Positions 19,303 through 29,678 of a DNA stretch of 64,000 nucleotides are shown here, in pieces. How positions within the stretch are numbered: position 1 is the stretch's first letter; the number at the start of each line of letters is the position of its first letter. The stretch covers positions 13,158 to 77,157 of the forward strand of contig NPFB01000015.1 of the NCBI GenBank assembly GCA_014084085.1. Reading direction: 5' to 3'. The position numbers and the translations under genes were made by a program. This DNA comes from Hondaea fermentalgiana (Eukaryota > Sar > Bigyra > Thraustochytrida > Thraustochytriidae). The notes under the pieces were generated by a model. The model was not told the DNA's origin and made no database searches. It saw nothing but the letters and a program-made list of their open reading frames with translations.

Positions 19303-22215
19303 ATGCAGCAGCACTCTCCGACTAACGGCGGTCTGCGCAAAGGGCGCGCCGCCAAGCGAGACTTCAAAAGCCGTCTGGAGAATGCGTGCCAGATCCATGG
19401 CACGACCTTGGAGCGAGCCCGGGTGCCCGTGCGCGGCAGCCGCAAGGTCACCTACGTTCTCGATTGGGGCCGCGTTACGGGCATGCACAACTTTCAAAAC
19501 GAAAAAGGCGCCGTCAAGTTAGTCCCCGGCGGATTCAAGGTCGCATTCGAAGCGAGTAACTTTGTCTGGATCGCCGAAGTGCAGTTCTCCATCCCGGGCG
19601 GCCAAGTCACGGACGTGCCCATGTTCCGCGTGAATCCAGTCCGCAAAGATGGGTCCATGCAGGAAGAGGGAAGCGGCTGGCTTGACAACATTTCGGCAGC
19701 GTTTCGACGTGCGCTCAGCATTCTCAATGGCGACGTGCAAAAAGAACAGCACCGGCCGAATGGACGACTCTACCTTGGCATTTTTTACCCTGCAGTACAG
19801 ACCTCACTAAAGGACATTTTGCGCGAAGAACCGCATCGCGTCGACCCAAGCATGCGCGCAAGCGTGCGCGAGTGGCTCGCTGGCGGAAACGCGGCCACCA
19901 TCGCAGCCGCATCACCACGGAGCAACGGCGCAGCCGCAGCCGCGGCACATCCGCATGCGCATGCGCATGCACATGCGCACAGAATCGGCCTGGATTCTCA
20001 ATTGCATAATCCGGGGCAGCCTCGCCCGCCGACTTTGCCGTCGACAGCTGCAGCAATCTCAGAAGTCGCCTCGGCACCTTTGCATGGAGATACTAAAAGA
20101 GGAGGCGCGCCATATCCAGCATTTTCACACGATCATCCGATGTCCCGAAACTCAACCGCTGCTAGTAGCATGTCTTCGTCGTCATCATCATCTACGGCAG
20201 CAGCAACAGCAGCAGCAGCAGCAACTTCTCGGCCCGGGCACACTGACGCCTCATCACTTCACAGTTTTGGCTGGGGTCATTCATCACGGCACACCCTACA
20301 CCATCACGCGCATGCTGGACAGCTAGAGCAGCAGCACCACCACCTTCATGGAGCTCATGACCACCACTCGCACGCACAACAGCAGGCGCAGCAACAAGCG
20401 CAGCAACATGCGCAGCATCAACGCCTGGGCGCCCGCGGCGCCTCGCACATGCCCCCGCCGCACAATATTACGCGTGTCAAGGCGGAAGGGTCAGCCTCGA
20501 TGGCCTCGCAGCTCGCGCACCGCGCGTTGCACCAGAATCATACCTCCAAGTCGCCCATGCAATCTCCTTCAGCATCGTCCATGCCGCCACCCAAGCCCAT
20601 GGATATTCGAAATCGCGCTCTGGGAGTTCCTGGAGCAGGACTCAAGGCGCAAAAAGCCGAAGACTCGCGCAAACGCGCCATGGCAGACGGAGGCCACAAA
20701 CTATTGCACCTTGCGACCTCGGGTCAAATGATGAAGGGCAAGACTGGCGGCCTGGAGAACATTGAAGAAATTCTGCAGTCTGTCTTGCTGCAAATCAAGT
20801 CCAATGATATCTCGGACGAAAGCTCGGCAGCCGAGCTCATGAAAGGCATGGACGACGCAGATCCTGAAACCACGCGACGTGTGCTCGGAATGCTCAAGGA
20901 GATCAAACGGGAACTCATTGTGCGCGGCACGAGCAAACGCCGCCGCCTTCACGCCGACGACAGCTCGGAAACGAGCGCTTCCTCGGTCGGGTCTATCAGC
21001 AAGCGCATGTTTAGTGGTAGCGACTTTGATCCATCGACCCCACCCACTGTGGCAAGCTTGCATCCGTCATCACCATCTCTTGCCGCGTCGCTATCGCTCA
21101 ATGGCGCATCCGGGTACGGATCGTCCAATCTCTTTAGTGGAGTAGGCAGCAGCAATGGCGGTGGCAAGGGATCGCAAGGAGGACGGCACTTTACGGCGGC
21201 GCATCTTGGGAACCCGCACCACCCGCCACTGCACCCGACGGCAGCGCAAAGTGTTTCAAGCGGTCCCTCGGGCACGAACAACGGGCCATCAGCGGCCAAC
21301 GCATCGTCTCTCAAGGGGAAGATGGGGCTCTCGGCTTTGTCTCGAGGCCGCACAAGCAGCGCGGACTCGCAGAATCACCCTTTGCGCGGCGGCCTCGCGC
21401 TCGACGACTTTAACACGCACACAACGGGCGCGGATGCTGGCGCCGGCGGATTCGGAAGCAACAGTAGCACCGCGAGCGGGCCGCGGTCCTTCAGGGGAGG
21501 GGCCGCAAGCCATGGTGGCCAGTCCGCAGACGACCACTTTGCAGGCTTTGATTCGCATTCGATTGGCGGATTCAGTGACCCAGGCAATCTGCTCGGAACT
21601 CTTTTCACAGACCTGGAAGACTACGAGACGGACCCGAACAAGAAGTTGCCCATCATTGTGGGTTGCCACCTGAGCCATGAAGGCCTGTTTTTGCGGCTTG
21701 CCCCTCCTGATACCGACGGCTTTAGCGAGGAGGAGCTCGCGAACGCCATGACTTCTCTCCGGATCCCAGCCGCCAGTAGCATCGTCCGAGCAACCTTGCA
21801 AGCAGCAGATGTGAACAATAATGGGCGGGTGTCGATGCCAGAGTTTTTGAACTTTTTGAAGCGTCGCGAAGAGGAACTCAAGGTCATGTTCGATGCGATT
21901 GACCGCGATCACGATGGCGTGATCTCGCTTCGCGATCTCAAGTGGGCCCGTGACCAAGGCAAGCTCGAACAGACGGCCTCGGACGAGGAGCTGCAAGCCT
22001 TGCTCGAGTGGATGGACACGCTCGAGGACGCTTACCAGGATCACCACATTCATTTTGAGGAATTCCGCACCGGTCTCATTTTGCTTCCACCGGCTACGAC
22101 CCTGACGGACCTTATTCGGCATTTTCGAGAGAAAGGCACGCCCGAAGCCAAGTACACGGCGACCGATAGCGCCAGCATTCACGCCTTGGCAACCGCCGCG
22201 CAGGCGCGTCCCTGA
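19303..22215 (+). CDS. Large low-complexity protein with C-terminal EF-hands
   Basis: The 970-residue product has three parts. Residues about 15-175 form a compact domain I do not recognise, containing KVTYVLDWGRVTGMHNF, FVWIAEVQFSIPGG and LYLGIFYPAVQTSLKDIL. A long disordered middle (about 190-780) has HAHAHAHA, poly-Ser, poly-Ala and Gln/His tracts and a short helical island (GLENIEEILQSVLLQIKS) followed by a KRRR basic patch. The C-terminus has a canonical EF-hand loop at D836 (DVNNNGRVSMPE), a second at D867 (DRDHDGVISLRD, Asp instead of Glu at position 12) and a degenerate third, resembling the regulatory EF-hand module of Ca2+-dependent mitochondrial carriers, but no carrier domain follows. 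The His/Gln tracts and basic patch suggest a nuclear or scaffold role, unproven. The start is the first ATG; a TTG lies further upstream. Confidence 0.8.
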   Translation: MQQHSPTNGGLRKGRAAKRDFKSRLENACQIHGTTLERARVPVRGSRKVTYVLDWGRVTGMHNFQNEKGAVKLVPGGFKVAFEASNFVWIAEVQFSIPGGQVTDVPMFRVNPVRKDGSMQEEGSGWLDNISAAFRRALSILNGDVQKEQHRPNGRLYLGIFYPAVQTSLKDILREEPHRVDPSMRASVREWLAGGNAATIAAASPRSNGAAAAAAHPHAHAHAHAHRIGLDSQLHNPGQPRPPTLPSTAAAISEVASAPLHGDTKRGGAPYPAFSHDHPMSRNSTAASSMSSSSSSSTAAATAAAAATSRPGHTDASSLHSFGWGHSSRHTLHHHAHAGQLEQQHHHLHGAHDHHSHAQQQAQQQAQQHAQHQRLGARGASHMPPPHNITRVKAEGSASMASQLAHRALHQNHTSKSPMQSPSASSMPPPKPMDIRNRALGVPGAGLKAQKAEDSRKRAMADGGHKLLHLATSGQMMKGKTGGLENIEEILQSVLLQIKSNDISDESSAAELMKGMDDADPETTRRVLGMLKEIKRELIVRGTSKRRRLHADDSSETSASSVGSISKRMFSGSDFDPSTPPTVASLHPSSPSLAASLSLNGASGYGSSNLFSGVGSSNGGGKGSQGGRHFTAAHLGNPHHPPLHPTAAQSVSSGPSGTNNGPSAANASSLKGKMGLSALSRGRTSSADSQNHPLRGGLALDDFNTHTTGADAGAGGFGSNSSTASGPRSFRGGAASHGGQSADDHFAGFDSHSIGGFSDPGNLLGTLFTDLEDYETDPNKKLPIIVGCHLSHEGLFLRLAPPDTDGFSEEELANAMTSLRIPAASSIVRATLQAADVNNNGRVSMPEFLNFLKRREEELKVMFDAIDRDHDGVISLRDLKWARDQGKLEQTASDEELQALLEWMDTLEDAYQDHHIHFEEFRTGLILLPPATTLTDLIRHFREKGTPEAKYTATDSASIHALATAAQARP

Positions 22216-22712
22216 TATGACATTGTTGCACTGCGAGTTCAAAACGTATCCTAGAGCCCCCGAAGTTGATTTTTTGGTCTTTTCCTCCATTTTTGGTTTT
22301 TTCACTATGCTACGTTGGGCCTATTCTGACGTTTTGCGAAGGAGGGGCGTCAGATCGTCAACATAGGCCTGTTCCCGTGTTGCTCGTTGGTTCGTTTGTG
22401 GTTCTTTTCCCATTGAGATACGCGTATCCACACTCGCCAAATACATTTTATTCTTTTTTTTTTTCCCCTGCCGCTTTGCAGCGGGCACGTTCGTACAAAC
22501 GAACGCACATACGAACGAAAGCTGGGCTTGGGCTTGGTCAATGTTCATAAACAGGAGGTCAGCAGCTAGCGACTGCTTCTCTTCCCGCGGCAGCTTCTTA
22601 GATTGTGTACGCGCCCTCGCAAGGATCGTCATGCATCTACGTGCAGTCGCATCCACGCACAGACCTCGAACAACAGGAAGATTGGCAGACATGCTCAAGC
22701 GCTTGAGCTGTC
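22216..22712. other. Convergent 3' region (EF-hand gene / TAF13)
   Basis: Tail-to-tail spacer with T-rich tracts (about 22440-22470) and an imperfect GTTCGT/ACGAAC repeat cluster near 22485-22520. No gene seen. Confidence 0.6.
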
Positions 22713-23404
22713 TCACTTCTTCTTCAGACCAGCAAGCTGGGAAGCATCGATGTTGGCCAGCTGCTGATCCATCGTAGCTGCGACGGTGGTGCTGAGAGGC
22801 TGGGAGCTCTTTTTGACCTTGTTGGCAGAGGCCTTGGCCTTCTTTTTGGCGGCGGCTGTGCCAGCTTTGCGCTTTTTTGCTTTATTTGCAGCCGACGATT
22901 TGTCCTCACGCTTCAGCTTCATGTCGCGCTCGTTGATAACCTCTTGATACATTTTCAAGAGCTGCCGAACTCGCTCTACCTTGCGGGGGTCGCGGCGGAT
23001 CGCGAACTCGAGACCTTTCGTGTTGAGATTGGATCCAAAGGTGTTTGCGAGCGATTCGCGAGTCATGCCCTCCATGTACTCGACCACGATCGAGTTCATC
23101 AGATCGAGAGTCTCGTTGAGTTGCTGGCGCTTGTCGCCAAAGCCGTACATGACAGCTGCCACTGCGTTTTGGGGAGAGGGTTGCATGCATTTTCGAGCGT
23201 CAGTTTCTTCGTGCCTCGCATAGGTTCAAGAAGGAGATCGATTCAAGAAGGGGGGGGGCTGAGAAAGAATTCGAGCAAAGGTTGGGAAGCGGGAAGCGGA
23301 AGGCGGCCGAGCGACGGCCTAGCTTCTAGGATCTCTCTGGAAAACGTACGCTCAGAGCGAAAGTCCTCTGTCGCCGCAGCGTCGGCGGTGCGTTTGGGCG
23401 CCAT
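22713..23404 (-). CDS. TAF13: TFIID subunit TAF13, two exons
   Basis: Exon 1 is 23350-23404 and exon 2 is 22713-23161. The 188-nt intron has a GTACGT donor and a pyrimidine-rich CGCAG acceptor; splicing joins SEL to AAVMYGFGDKRQ. The 167-residue product carries the TAF13 histone fold: the MYGFGD opening, then ETLDLMNSIVVEYMEGMT (helix 2 region) and the diagnostic FAIRRDPRKVERVRQLLKM (compare IRKDPRKxxRVKxLL in TAF13 of fungi and animals). TAF13 pairs with TAF11 in lobe A of TFIID and contacts TBP. After the fold (about residue 110) comes a lysine/alanine-rich basic tail, probably a nuclear localisation or DNA-contact extension, ending in DQQLANIDASQLAGLKKK. Exon 1 is short (18 codons plus one base). 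It is convergent with the EF-hand gene. Confidence 0.88.
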
Positions 23405-25855
23405 CTCCTCTTCTTCTCCTCTCCCTCGTTCGCGTGTGGAAGTAAGTGTTGATGAATGAAGAGTCGCAGATCAAGAGGATTGAAGGCGCGCGTTCCGCGT
23501 AGGAACTGCTCCTTCGCCCGCGGGACGAACGGCTGCCCACGTGCGCGCGTCCTCTTCTCTCTGGCTGTGTGCCGCGACAGCGATCGCGGCGGTGCCACTT
23601 TTTAAAGTCTCTTTTTTGCGCGTTTGAGTCCTTTCTCATCTTCCGTGCACAGACCCGTACAAGGGTCGGCCACGTTCGGCGCAGCAACGTCATCAATCCT
23701 GGCGGCGGGTGGCTCGTAGCGTTGCGCCTAAGCTCCGGCAGTAAGCGCCGGACGCAGGGGAATCTTTGGCGGCGCCTTACGTGCGGCCGTATCTTGGCCG
23801 CCCCTAGACGCGCCGTCTAGCCGCGGCCGCGTAGACCCTGGGTGAGGGCAGTACGATTAAGGCGGGCGCGGCGCATCGCGCATCGCGCAAACATTGGGAC
23901 AGGACACCAGCGTCTCCTCTACTATCCCCTGTACCCTCTGCCCCTGGCGGCGGCCAGCGAAGGAAGACAGCCCGCCCGCCCGCCAGCCAGTCAGTCACAG
24001 TCAGGGGCAGAGAGGGCGAGACGTCAACGATCGTGAGGAGCAGCTCCGTGCGCGGAACGCGAGCCGCAGCGCCGCTGCAGGCTGCAGCAGCCGACCAGAG
24101 GCAGCCGAGCTGCAGCTGCTAATAGCGAGCGAGTGAGTGAGCGAATCTTCTGGGAGGCGATGGCAGCAGCAGCAGCAGGCAGTAAAAAAGAGAAAAGAAA
24201 AAAAGAAAAAAAGAAAGAAATAAAAAGAAAAAGAAAAAGAAGAAGAAAAAGAAGAAGCAAGGAAAGGAAGGAAAGATGAAGAAGATAGGGCTGCAGATGT
24301 GGCTGTGGCAAAGGTAGTGTAGTTGGGTACGACGATGATGTATAGGTGCCGCGTTGGACACGCCAGAGGTGGACTCGAGATGTCACAGACGGCCATGCCC
24401 AGGACACATGAATCGATCGCGGTGATGCTGCCTGGCTGCGAATGTCTGGCTGTTTCTTTTGTTTGTTTGTGTATAAAACGAATGGGCCCCGTTCACGGAA
24501 AAAGCTCTCTAGTAGTATACGAGCTTACGCATGCACAGCATGGCATACCGTACGAGTGGCAGCGATGGCCAGCCAGCGAAGCGCGATGTCATAGATGTCA
24601 CGACATCATCATGATGATCCTTTTTTCGGGCGGGGCGGTACTGCTTGCGACGAGGATTGCCGTGCTGGCAAATGAACAAGAAGTCTTCGGTGGCTCGCCA
24701 GCTTGGCAGGAGCGAGAACCGCGGCTTCCCCTGAAGGAATCTCACGAGGCCGTCGTTCTTCGGCGTCGGCTCAGCGCGCTCACTCGCTCGCCCGCTTGCC
24801 TGTTCGTTGCTTGCGTTTGCATTGATCCTCAATGGTCAATCGATCGATCGATCATCACAAACAAGCTGCCACTGGTGACTCCTGACCCTTCTCGTCTCCT
24901 CTGGTCGCGCCGCATTGCATCGCATCGCATCGCGTCGCATCTCCCGGCAAAGGCCACTTCCGCCTTCGGCATCGAATCCAGCCGCCTCAGGTCCAGTCCA
25001 GTCCAGTCGCGTCGAGTCGGGTCGCGTCGCGTCGCGTCGGGTCGGCGAGAGAGAGGGCGAGCCAGGCCTGCTGGCGTGGCTGGCGTCGGCGTCGCGCGGC
25101 GACCTCCCTGCCTGTCCTTGTTATCCTCCTTTCTTTTTTTCTTTCTGTCTTTTCTTTCTTTCTTTCCTTCTTTTCTTTCTTTTTTCTCTGTTTCAATCTT
25201 TTTACAGGCGGCCTCGCAGGTGGGGGCTACGGTTTTATATGACTGGGCAGTAGAACCGCTCCAGATGCGCCGGCCACCCACGTTTCTTTTTAACGCGCAT
25301 AAACATTTTCCGGGCTACTGCCTCCTCGCCTATGTTTTTCCTTTTTTTTTTCTTTTTTTTATGTTTTGGATTTTTGATTTGCGATTTATTCATTTTTTAT
25401 TTTTTTTGGCTGCTGGCCTCGAGAACGTCGCGACGCGACCTCGGGGCTGCCGGAGGCGGGCGAGCTCAGCTAGGGCGCGGGGGAGGAAGCGGCTCGGTGT
25501 CCCTTTTCGCTGCCGCCTGCGCCGCGGCCTCGTCAGGCTCGCCGGGCCCAGCCGCCGTGGCCTGCTGCTGCCCTCGCGGCGCGTATCATCCATCTCTCGA
25601 TTATCTTCGCAGGCAGAGTCGATGCCGTCGTCAGCCAGCTCAGCCGCCGTCGCGGTGTCCGCTAGGCTCTAGTCTCTCTCCATGCAATTATTTGTATTGG
25701 TTAACTACCGCATACCTTGAAACAAGACGCGGACAAAGCGGCGCGAGGGTTAAGGGCGCCGAGCAAAACCACAGGCGCAGGAGCAAACCCGAATCTCAGC
25801 CAAGCCGCCGCCAGCCACCCGCCGAGCACGCACGCAGACACGCACGAAAAGCACC
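23405..25855. other. Divergent 2.4-kb region between TAF13 and SAM synthetase
   Basis: No supported gene. It contains a purine tract (about 24180-24275), CATCG and GTCCA/GTCGC pentamer arrays (24911-25046), pyrimidine and T-rich tracts (about 25125-25200 and 25330-25410) and the presumed promoters of both flanking genes. A 449-codon open frame at 24323-25672 runs through these repeats and is not credible as a gene. Confidence 0.6.
24911..25046. repeat. CATCG and GTCCA/GTCGC pentanucleotide arrays
   Basis: Two 5-bp arrays: CATCG-type pentamers at 24911-24941 and, after about 50 bp, GTCCA drifting into GTCGC and GTCGG pentamers at 24990-25046. Confidence 0.85.
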
Positions 25856-27402
25856 ATGGCCACCCGCGAGTACCTCTTCACCTCGGAGTCCGTCAACGAG
25901 GGCCACCCGGACAAGCTCGCCGACGTCGTGAGGTAAGTGCCCGCCGCGCGCCGCGTCGCGTCCACACGTCCGTCCGTCTCTGTCAGACTGCGTCATGACG
26001 ACCAGACGATGAGATGAGACGCGCGTGAGAGAGAGAGAGACAGAGGCAAGTACGAGCCCGCCACGGTGGCGCTCGACGGCCAGGAGCAGGAGACGGGAGA
26101 GCAGAGGGAGGTGATTGAGAGAATGGGCGACGAGTAATCGCGCTTTGCTTGCGACGCACTCGAAGCTTGCTGGCGCTGCTCGCATTCTTCTTGCGCACAT
26201 TGTAGGCTGCTGAAATCTGTGGCCAGCCCAGCCGCAGCAGCAAAGAGAGAGGGAGGGACCGGAAGGTACATACATGGTAAAGATCATGACGACTGACAGA
26301 GATATGAATGCACAGTGATGCCGTCCTCGATGCCTGCCTCGCCCAGGACCCCGACTCCAAGGTCGCCTGCGAGACCGCTACCAAGACCAAGCTGGTGATG
26401 ATCTTTGGTGAGATCACCTCCAAGGCCACCGTGAACTTTGAGCAGGTCGTCCGCGATGCTGTCAAGAACGTCGGCTACACCTCGCCCGAGATCGGCATTG
26501 GCCACAACTCGTGCAGCGTCGTCGTTGGCATTGAGGAGCAGTCCCCCGATATTGCCCAGGGTGTGCACCTTGGCAAGGCCCTCGAGGACATCGGTGCTGG
26601 TGACCAGGGCATCATGTTCGGCTACGCCTGCGACGAGACCGAGGAGCTCATGCCTGCCAGCCACCTTTGGGCCACCAAGATTGGCAAGCGCCTGACAGAC
26701 GTCCGCAAGGACGGAACCCTCGGCTGGGTTCGCCCCGACGGCAAGGTCCAGGTCACCGTCGCCTACAAGGAGGTCAACGGCGTCACTGAGCCCCAGTACG
26801 TGCACACTGTCCTCATCTCCACCCAGCACGACGAGGGCGTCTCCCAGGAGCAGATTGCCGAGGACCTCAAGCGCGAGGTCATCAGCAAGGTCATCCCGGA
26901 GAAGTACATCACCCCGGAGACCCGCTACGTGCTCAACCCCAGTGGCCGCTTCGTCATTGGTGGCCCCCACGGCGATGCCGGCCTCACCGGCCGCAAGATC
27001 ATCGTCGACACCTACGGTGGCTGGGGCGCCCACGGTGGTGGCGCCTTCTCCGGCAAGGACCCCACCAAGGTCGACCGCTCGGCCGCTTACGCTGGCCGCT
27101 GGGTCGCCAAGTCGCTCGTCGCGGCTGGCCTTTGCCGCCGCTGCCTCGTGCAGCTCTCGTACGGTATTGGCGTCGCTGAGCCCATCTCGCTCCACGTCGA
27201 GACCTACGGCACCGTCAAGGAGGGCATGACCGAGGCCCAGCTCAAGGAGATTGTCAAGAACAACTTTGACCTTCGCCCCGGCTGCCTCATCCGCGACCTC
27301 AAGCTCAAGCGCCCCATCTACTCGAAGACCACCTGCTACGGCCACTTTGGCCGCAACGACCCGGACTTCACCTGGGAGCAGCCCAAGGAGCTCAAGTATT
27401 AA
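25856..27402 (+). CDS. MAT: S-adenosylmethionine synthetase, two exons
   Basis: Exon 1 is 25856-25932 and exon 2 is 26316-27402, separated by a 383-nt intron (GTAAGT donor, CACAG acceptor). Splicing makes [17 protein letters not shown], matching the signature start of methionine adenosyltransferase, which converts methionine and ATP to SAM. The 387-residue length is standard. Also visible are the ATP-site segment [20 protein letters not shown], the [16 protein letters not shown] hexapeptide region, the KVQVTV strand, the loop [20 protein letters not shown], the [19 protein letters not shown] motif, and a closing HFGR...FTWEQ. The coding sequence is strongly biased to C/G third positions, a sign of high expression, which also leaves a 427-codon open frame on the opposite strand. 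Cytosolic enzyme. Confidence 0.97.
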
Positions 27403-28032
27403 GTCGCCTGTACCCCATACGTCTGCTTTGACGATGGTGGGCGGCTGACTGATGCGCATCTCCCCCTCCCTCCGTACTTGCTTGCTATTCCTCTTTAACC
27501 CTTTTCCCCTTGAAGACGTGGCGAAAGCCATGTCTTTTCGATTTCTTTTTCTAAACAAATCGCCCATCTTTCTTCTGTGAATCTTTGTTTGCCTTGTGTA
27601 TTATCAACCTCGGAAATGCTCGACATGCTCTTACAGCTTCAACCAAGTTTGGAAGCGAAGAGAAGACTCCAGACAGCAAACGGAAAGATCCCATTACGCT
27701 TTGCATGGGGCTGGGGGGGGGGGAGGGCAATCAAGGAGGCTGATCAGCATTATCTGGCGAGATTTTGATCTTCATCTGACTGTGAAGAATAATGACAACG
27801 GGGAGTCTATTCAGTATTTCTGGGGGGGGGGATAGATGAGCGAAGTCAATCTTCAGATGAGCGAAGTCGATCTTCAGATGAGCGAAGTCGATCTTCAGAT
27901 GAGCGAAGTCGATCTTCAGATGGGCGAAGTCGATCTTCATCTGACTGTTCAGAGTGACTCGAATTTCAACTTCGTTCACCGACGACTAGGCCTGATCTAG
28001 GCCTTCTAAAATAAAAGAAAAAGTAAAATCCT
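27403..28032. other. Convergent 3' region (SAM synthetase / TLC gene)
   Basis: Contains two G homopolymers (about 27711-27722 and 27822-27831) and the 21-bp minisatellite. A GATCTTCATCTGACTGT string occurs both before the minisatellite (about 27767) and at its end (about 27932). No gene seen. Confidence 0.65.
27835..27939. repeat. Five-copy 21-bp minisatellite
   Basis: Five head-to-tail copies of GATGAGCGAAGTCGATCTTC-A at 27835, 27856, 27877, 27898 and 27919; only one or two substitutions separate copies. Being a multiple of three it stays open in frame on the minus strand (a KIDFAHL repeat), but nothing else suggests translation. Confidence 0.95.
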
Positions 28033-28836
28033 TTAATCACTCTTCTTGTTGTCTGGCTTCTTCTTGGACATGCGAAGAATTTTACCGAACCACAGAATGT
28101 TGAGCACAATCATGATCGTGTTTGTCGCGAATAAGATCGCGTAGTGGCTCTTGTACTGGATGAGTCCCTTCCACAGCGCCACCGTGCCCTCGTAGGTGCC
28201 ATACACAGCCATGGGAACGCCAAAAAGGATGCGCCCCACCAAAAAGGCAAGCCCGAAAAGCAGCTCGGCACGCTTTACAGCTGGAGATCCCTTGTATCCC
28301 AGCGCGAGCATGATGGATCGATAGCTGAGGAATGGCGTCGAGAGCTCAAACAGCGTGCAGCACAGGCCATAAAACTGCATAAAGGGATGCAGCATGGTCA
28401 CGAGCGTCGCAAAGCCCACAACGTGATGCGCCAAGAAGCCTAGATCAACCGTTGGAGCCTTGAAGACCATGATAAGGTCCCACAAAAAGTATGCCATCGT
28501 GTAGTTGAAAAGCCGGCATGAGTTCAACGAAGTGCCGTAGATGCGGTCCGAGACCACCGTTCCCTCTTGGGTGGCCATAATGTAGGTGGCTGCAGATACA
28601 CCTGTAACCGCATGGAAAATGCTCACGCACCATCCCGAGATCTTGGTCTTTTCCAGATCCGTGAGCTTGTCCCATCGATCTGCTGGGATCACGCTAGGGA
28701 GAACTTTTTTCCCGAGCGCTTGCAGGCTAAAGAAAAGCGCCAGGCTCGCCACCACGCGCTGTGCCTGTTCCGGTTCAAGCACCTTCCCGAGGTACGCTGC
28801 ACTTGCCTCCAGCAAGGTCGTTCCGTCTTGCGCCAT
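28033..28836 (-). CDS. TLC-domain multipass membrane protein (TLCD4/TMEM56-like)
   Basis: The 267-residue protein has about six to seven hydrophobic segments in a TRAM-LAG1-CLN8 arrangement. Family landmarks are the SWCVSIFHAV-type start of the domain (here SGWCVSIFHAVTGV), MAYFLWDLIMVF, the conserved histidines of LGFLAHHVVGFATLV, and a FELSTPFLSYRSIM segment with the E-x-S/T-x-P/x-L pattern of TLCD proteins. TLC proteins act in lipid handling; ceramide synthase activity is not implied because the N-terminal homeobox-like region and the longer Lag motif are missing. The tail is strongly basic and ends KKSD, a KKxx-type ER retrieval signal. The ATG at 28836 is the first in frame and gives a full-length domain. 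Confidence 0.85.
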   Translation of the reverse strand: MAQDGTTLLEASAAYLGKVLEPEQAQRVVASLALFFSLQALGKKVLPSVIPADRWDKLTDLEKTKISGWCVSIFHAVTGVSAATYIMATQEGTVVSDRIYGTSLNSCRLFNYTMAYFLWDLIMVFKAPTVDLGFLAHHVVGFATLVTMLHPFMQFYGLCCTLFELSTPFLSYRSIMLALGYKGSPAVKRAELLFGLAFLVGRILFGVPMAVYGTYEGTVALWKGLIQYKSHYAILFATNTIMIVLNILWFGKILRMSKKKPDNKKSD

Positions 28837-29678
28837 CGTGCAGTCCTACGACGAAGTCACGCGCCTCCCTCTTTGTCAGGCCGAGTTCGCAAAGGGCGTT
28901 TGTCTCCGTGTGAACGCGCCGAGGAGTCTTATCGTCGTCGTCGCCAACTCAACCCTTTGGTTGATTGCGCTTTCCACGTGCTCGGGTGTCCTTGTGCCAG
29001 GATGGCCCTTGCGCTTCCGCGCTCGGCAGACTGCAACGCGTGCAAGCGCGAGCCGCGTCGCTGTCTGCCCAGAACCCTGCCCGTGCGTTCGCTGCCTCCC
29101 TTGCCCGCGCACCGCGCAGGCTCCGACCCGCGCTTTCGCGTTTTGCCGTGGCGCACTCAAGGGCGCGTGCTTGGGCTTGCTCTTATTGTGCATCCGTCTC
29201 GATCCGTCCATCAATCGAACAAGGCTTTAATTTGCACAACAGAGCCGAGCCGAGAGGGCCAGCATTGCATGCACCCACCAGCTGGCTGTGCCCGAGCCCA
29301 GTCTGGCAAGGAGCACGGACTCTATCTACGCGGAGCCGACTGAAACAAGCTCGCGTTTGTACTCATTCTGCAAGGCAAATGAAGAGCAAGAGCTCTGCAC
29401 GGGGAGGACACCGAGGCATCGGGCTGCTCGATAAGTGAGTCCACCACAAGCAAGCGGTCCGAGGTGTGTGATGATGACGGCAAAGTGAAGTACCTAAAGT
29501 AAGCGAAATTGCAGCTGCCATGGCTGGCCATGCAATACAGAAGAAGAAGAAGATGCAAAAGAAGAAGAAGAAGAAGAAGAAGAAGGGAGGGAAAAAAAAA
29601 AGTCCATCAACATTCATTCAAGGCGGACGGGATGCTCTTTGTCTGGCTGCCGACCCGCTGGATACTTTCGCACACGTT
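28837..29678. other. Intergenic region between TLC and EB1 genes
   Basis: Promoter side of the TLC gene, then 3' side of EB1. A GAA/AAG-rich tract lies at about 29536-29600. No gene seen. Confidence 0.6.

Noticed and set aside
24323..25672. 449-codon plus-strand open frame upstream of SAM synthetase
   Set aside because: Runs through pentamer arrays and poly-T; composition changes with each repeat and no domain is visible.
26284..27567. 427-codon open frame antisense to SAM synthetase
   Set aside because: Its sequence is the reverse shadow of a highly biased coding region (C/G third positions remove stops); composition is Val/Leu/Gly/Asp-rich with no family, and the sense gene is certain.
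27731..27979. Minus-strand frame encoding KIDFAHL repeats
   Set aside because: Open only because the 21-bp minisatellite is a multiple of three; the flanks carry no coding signal.
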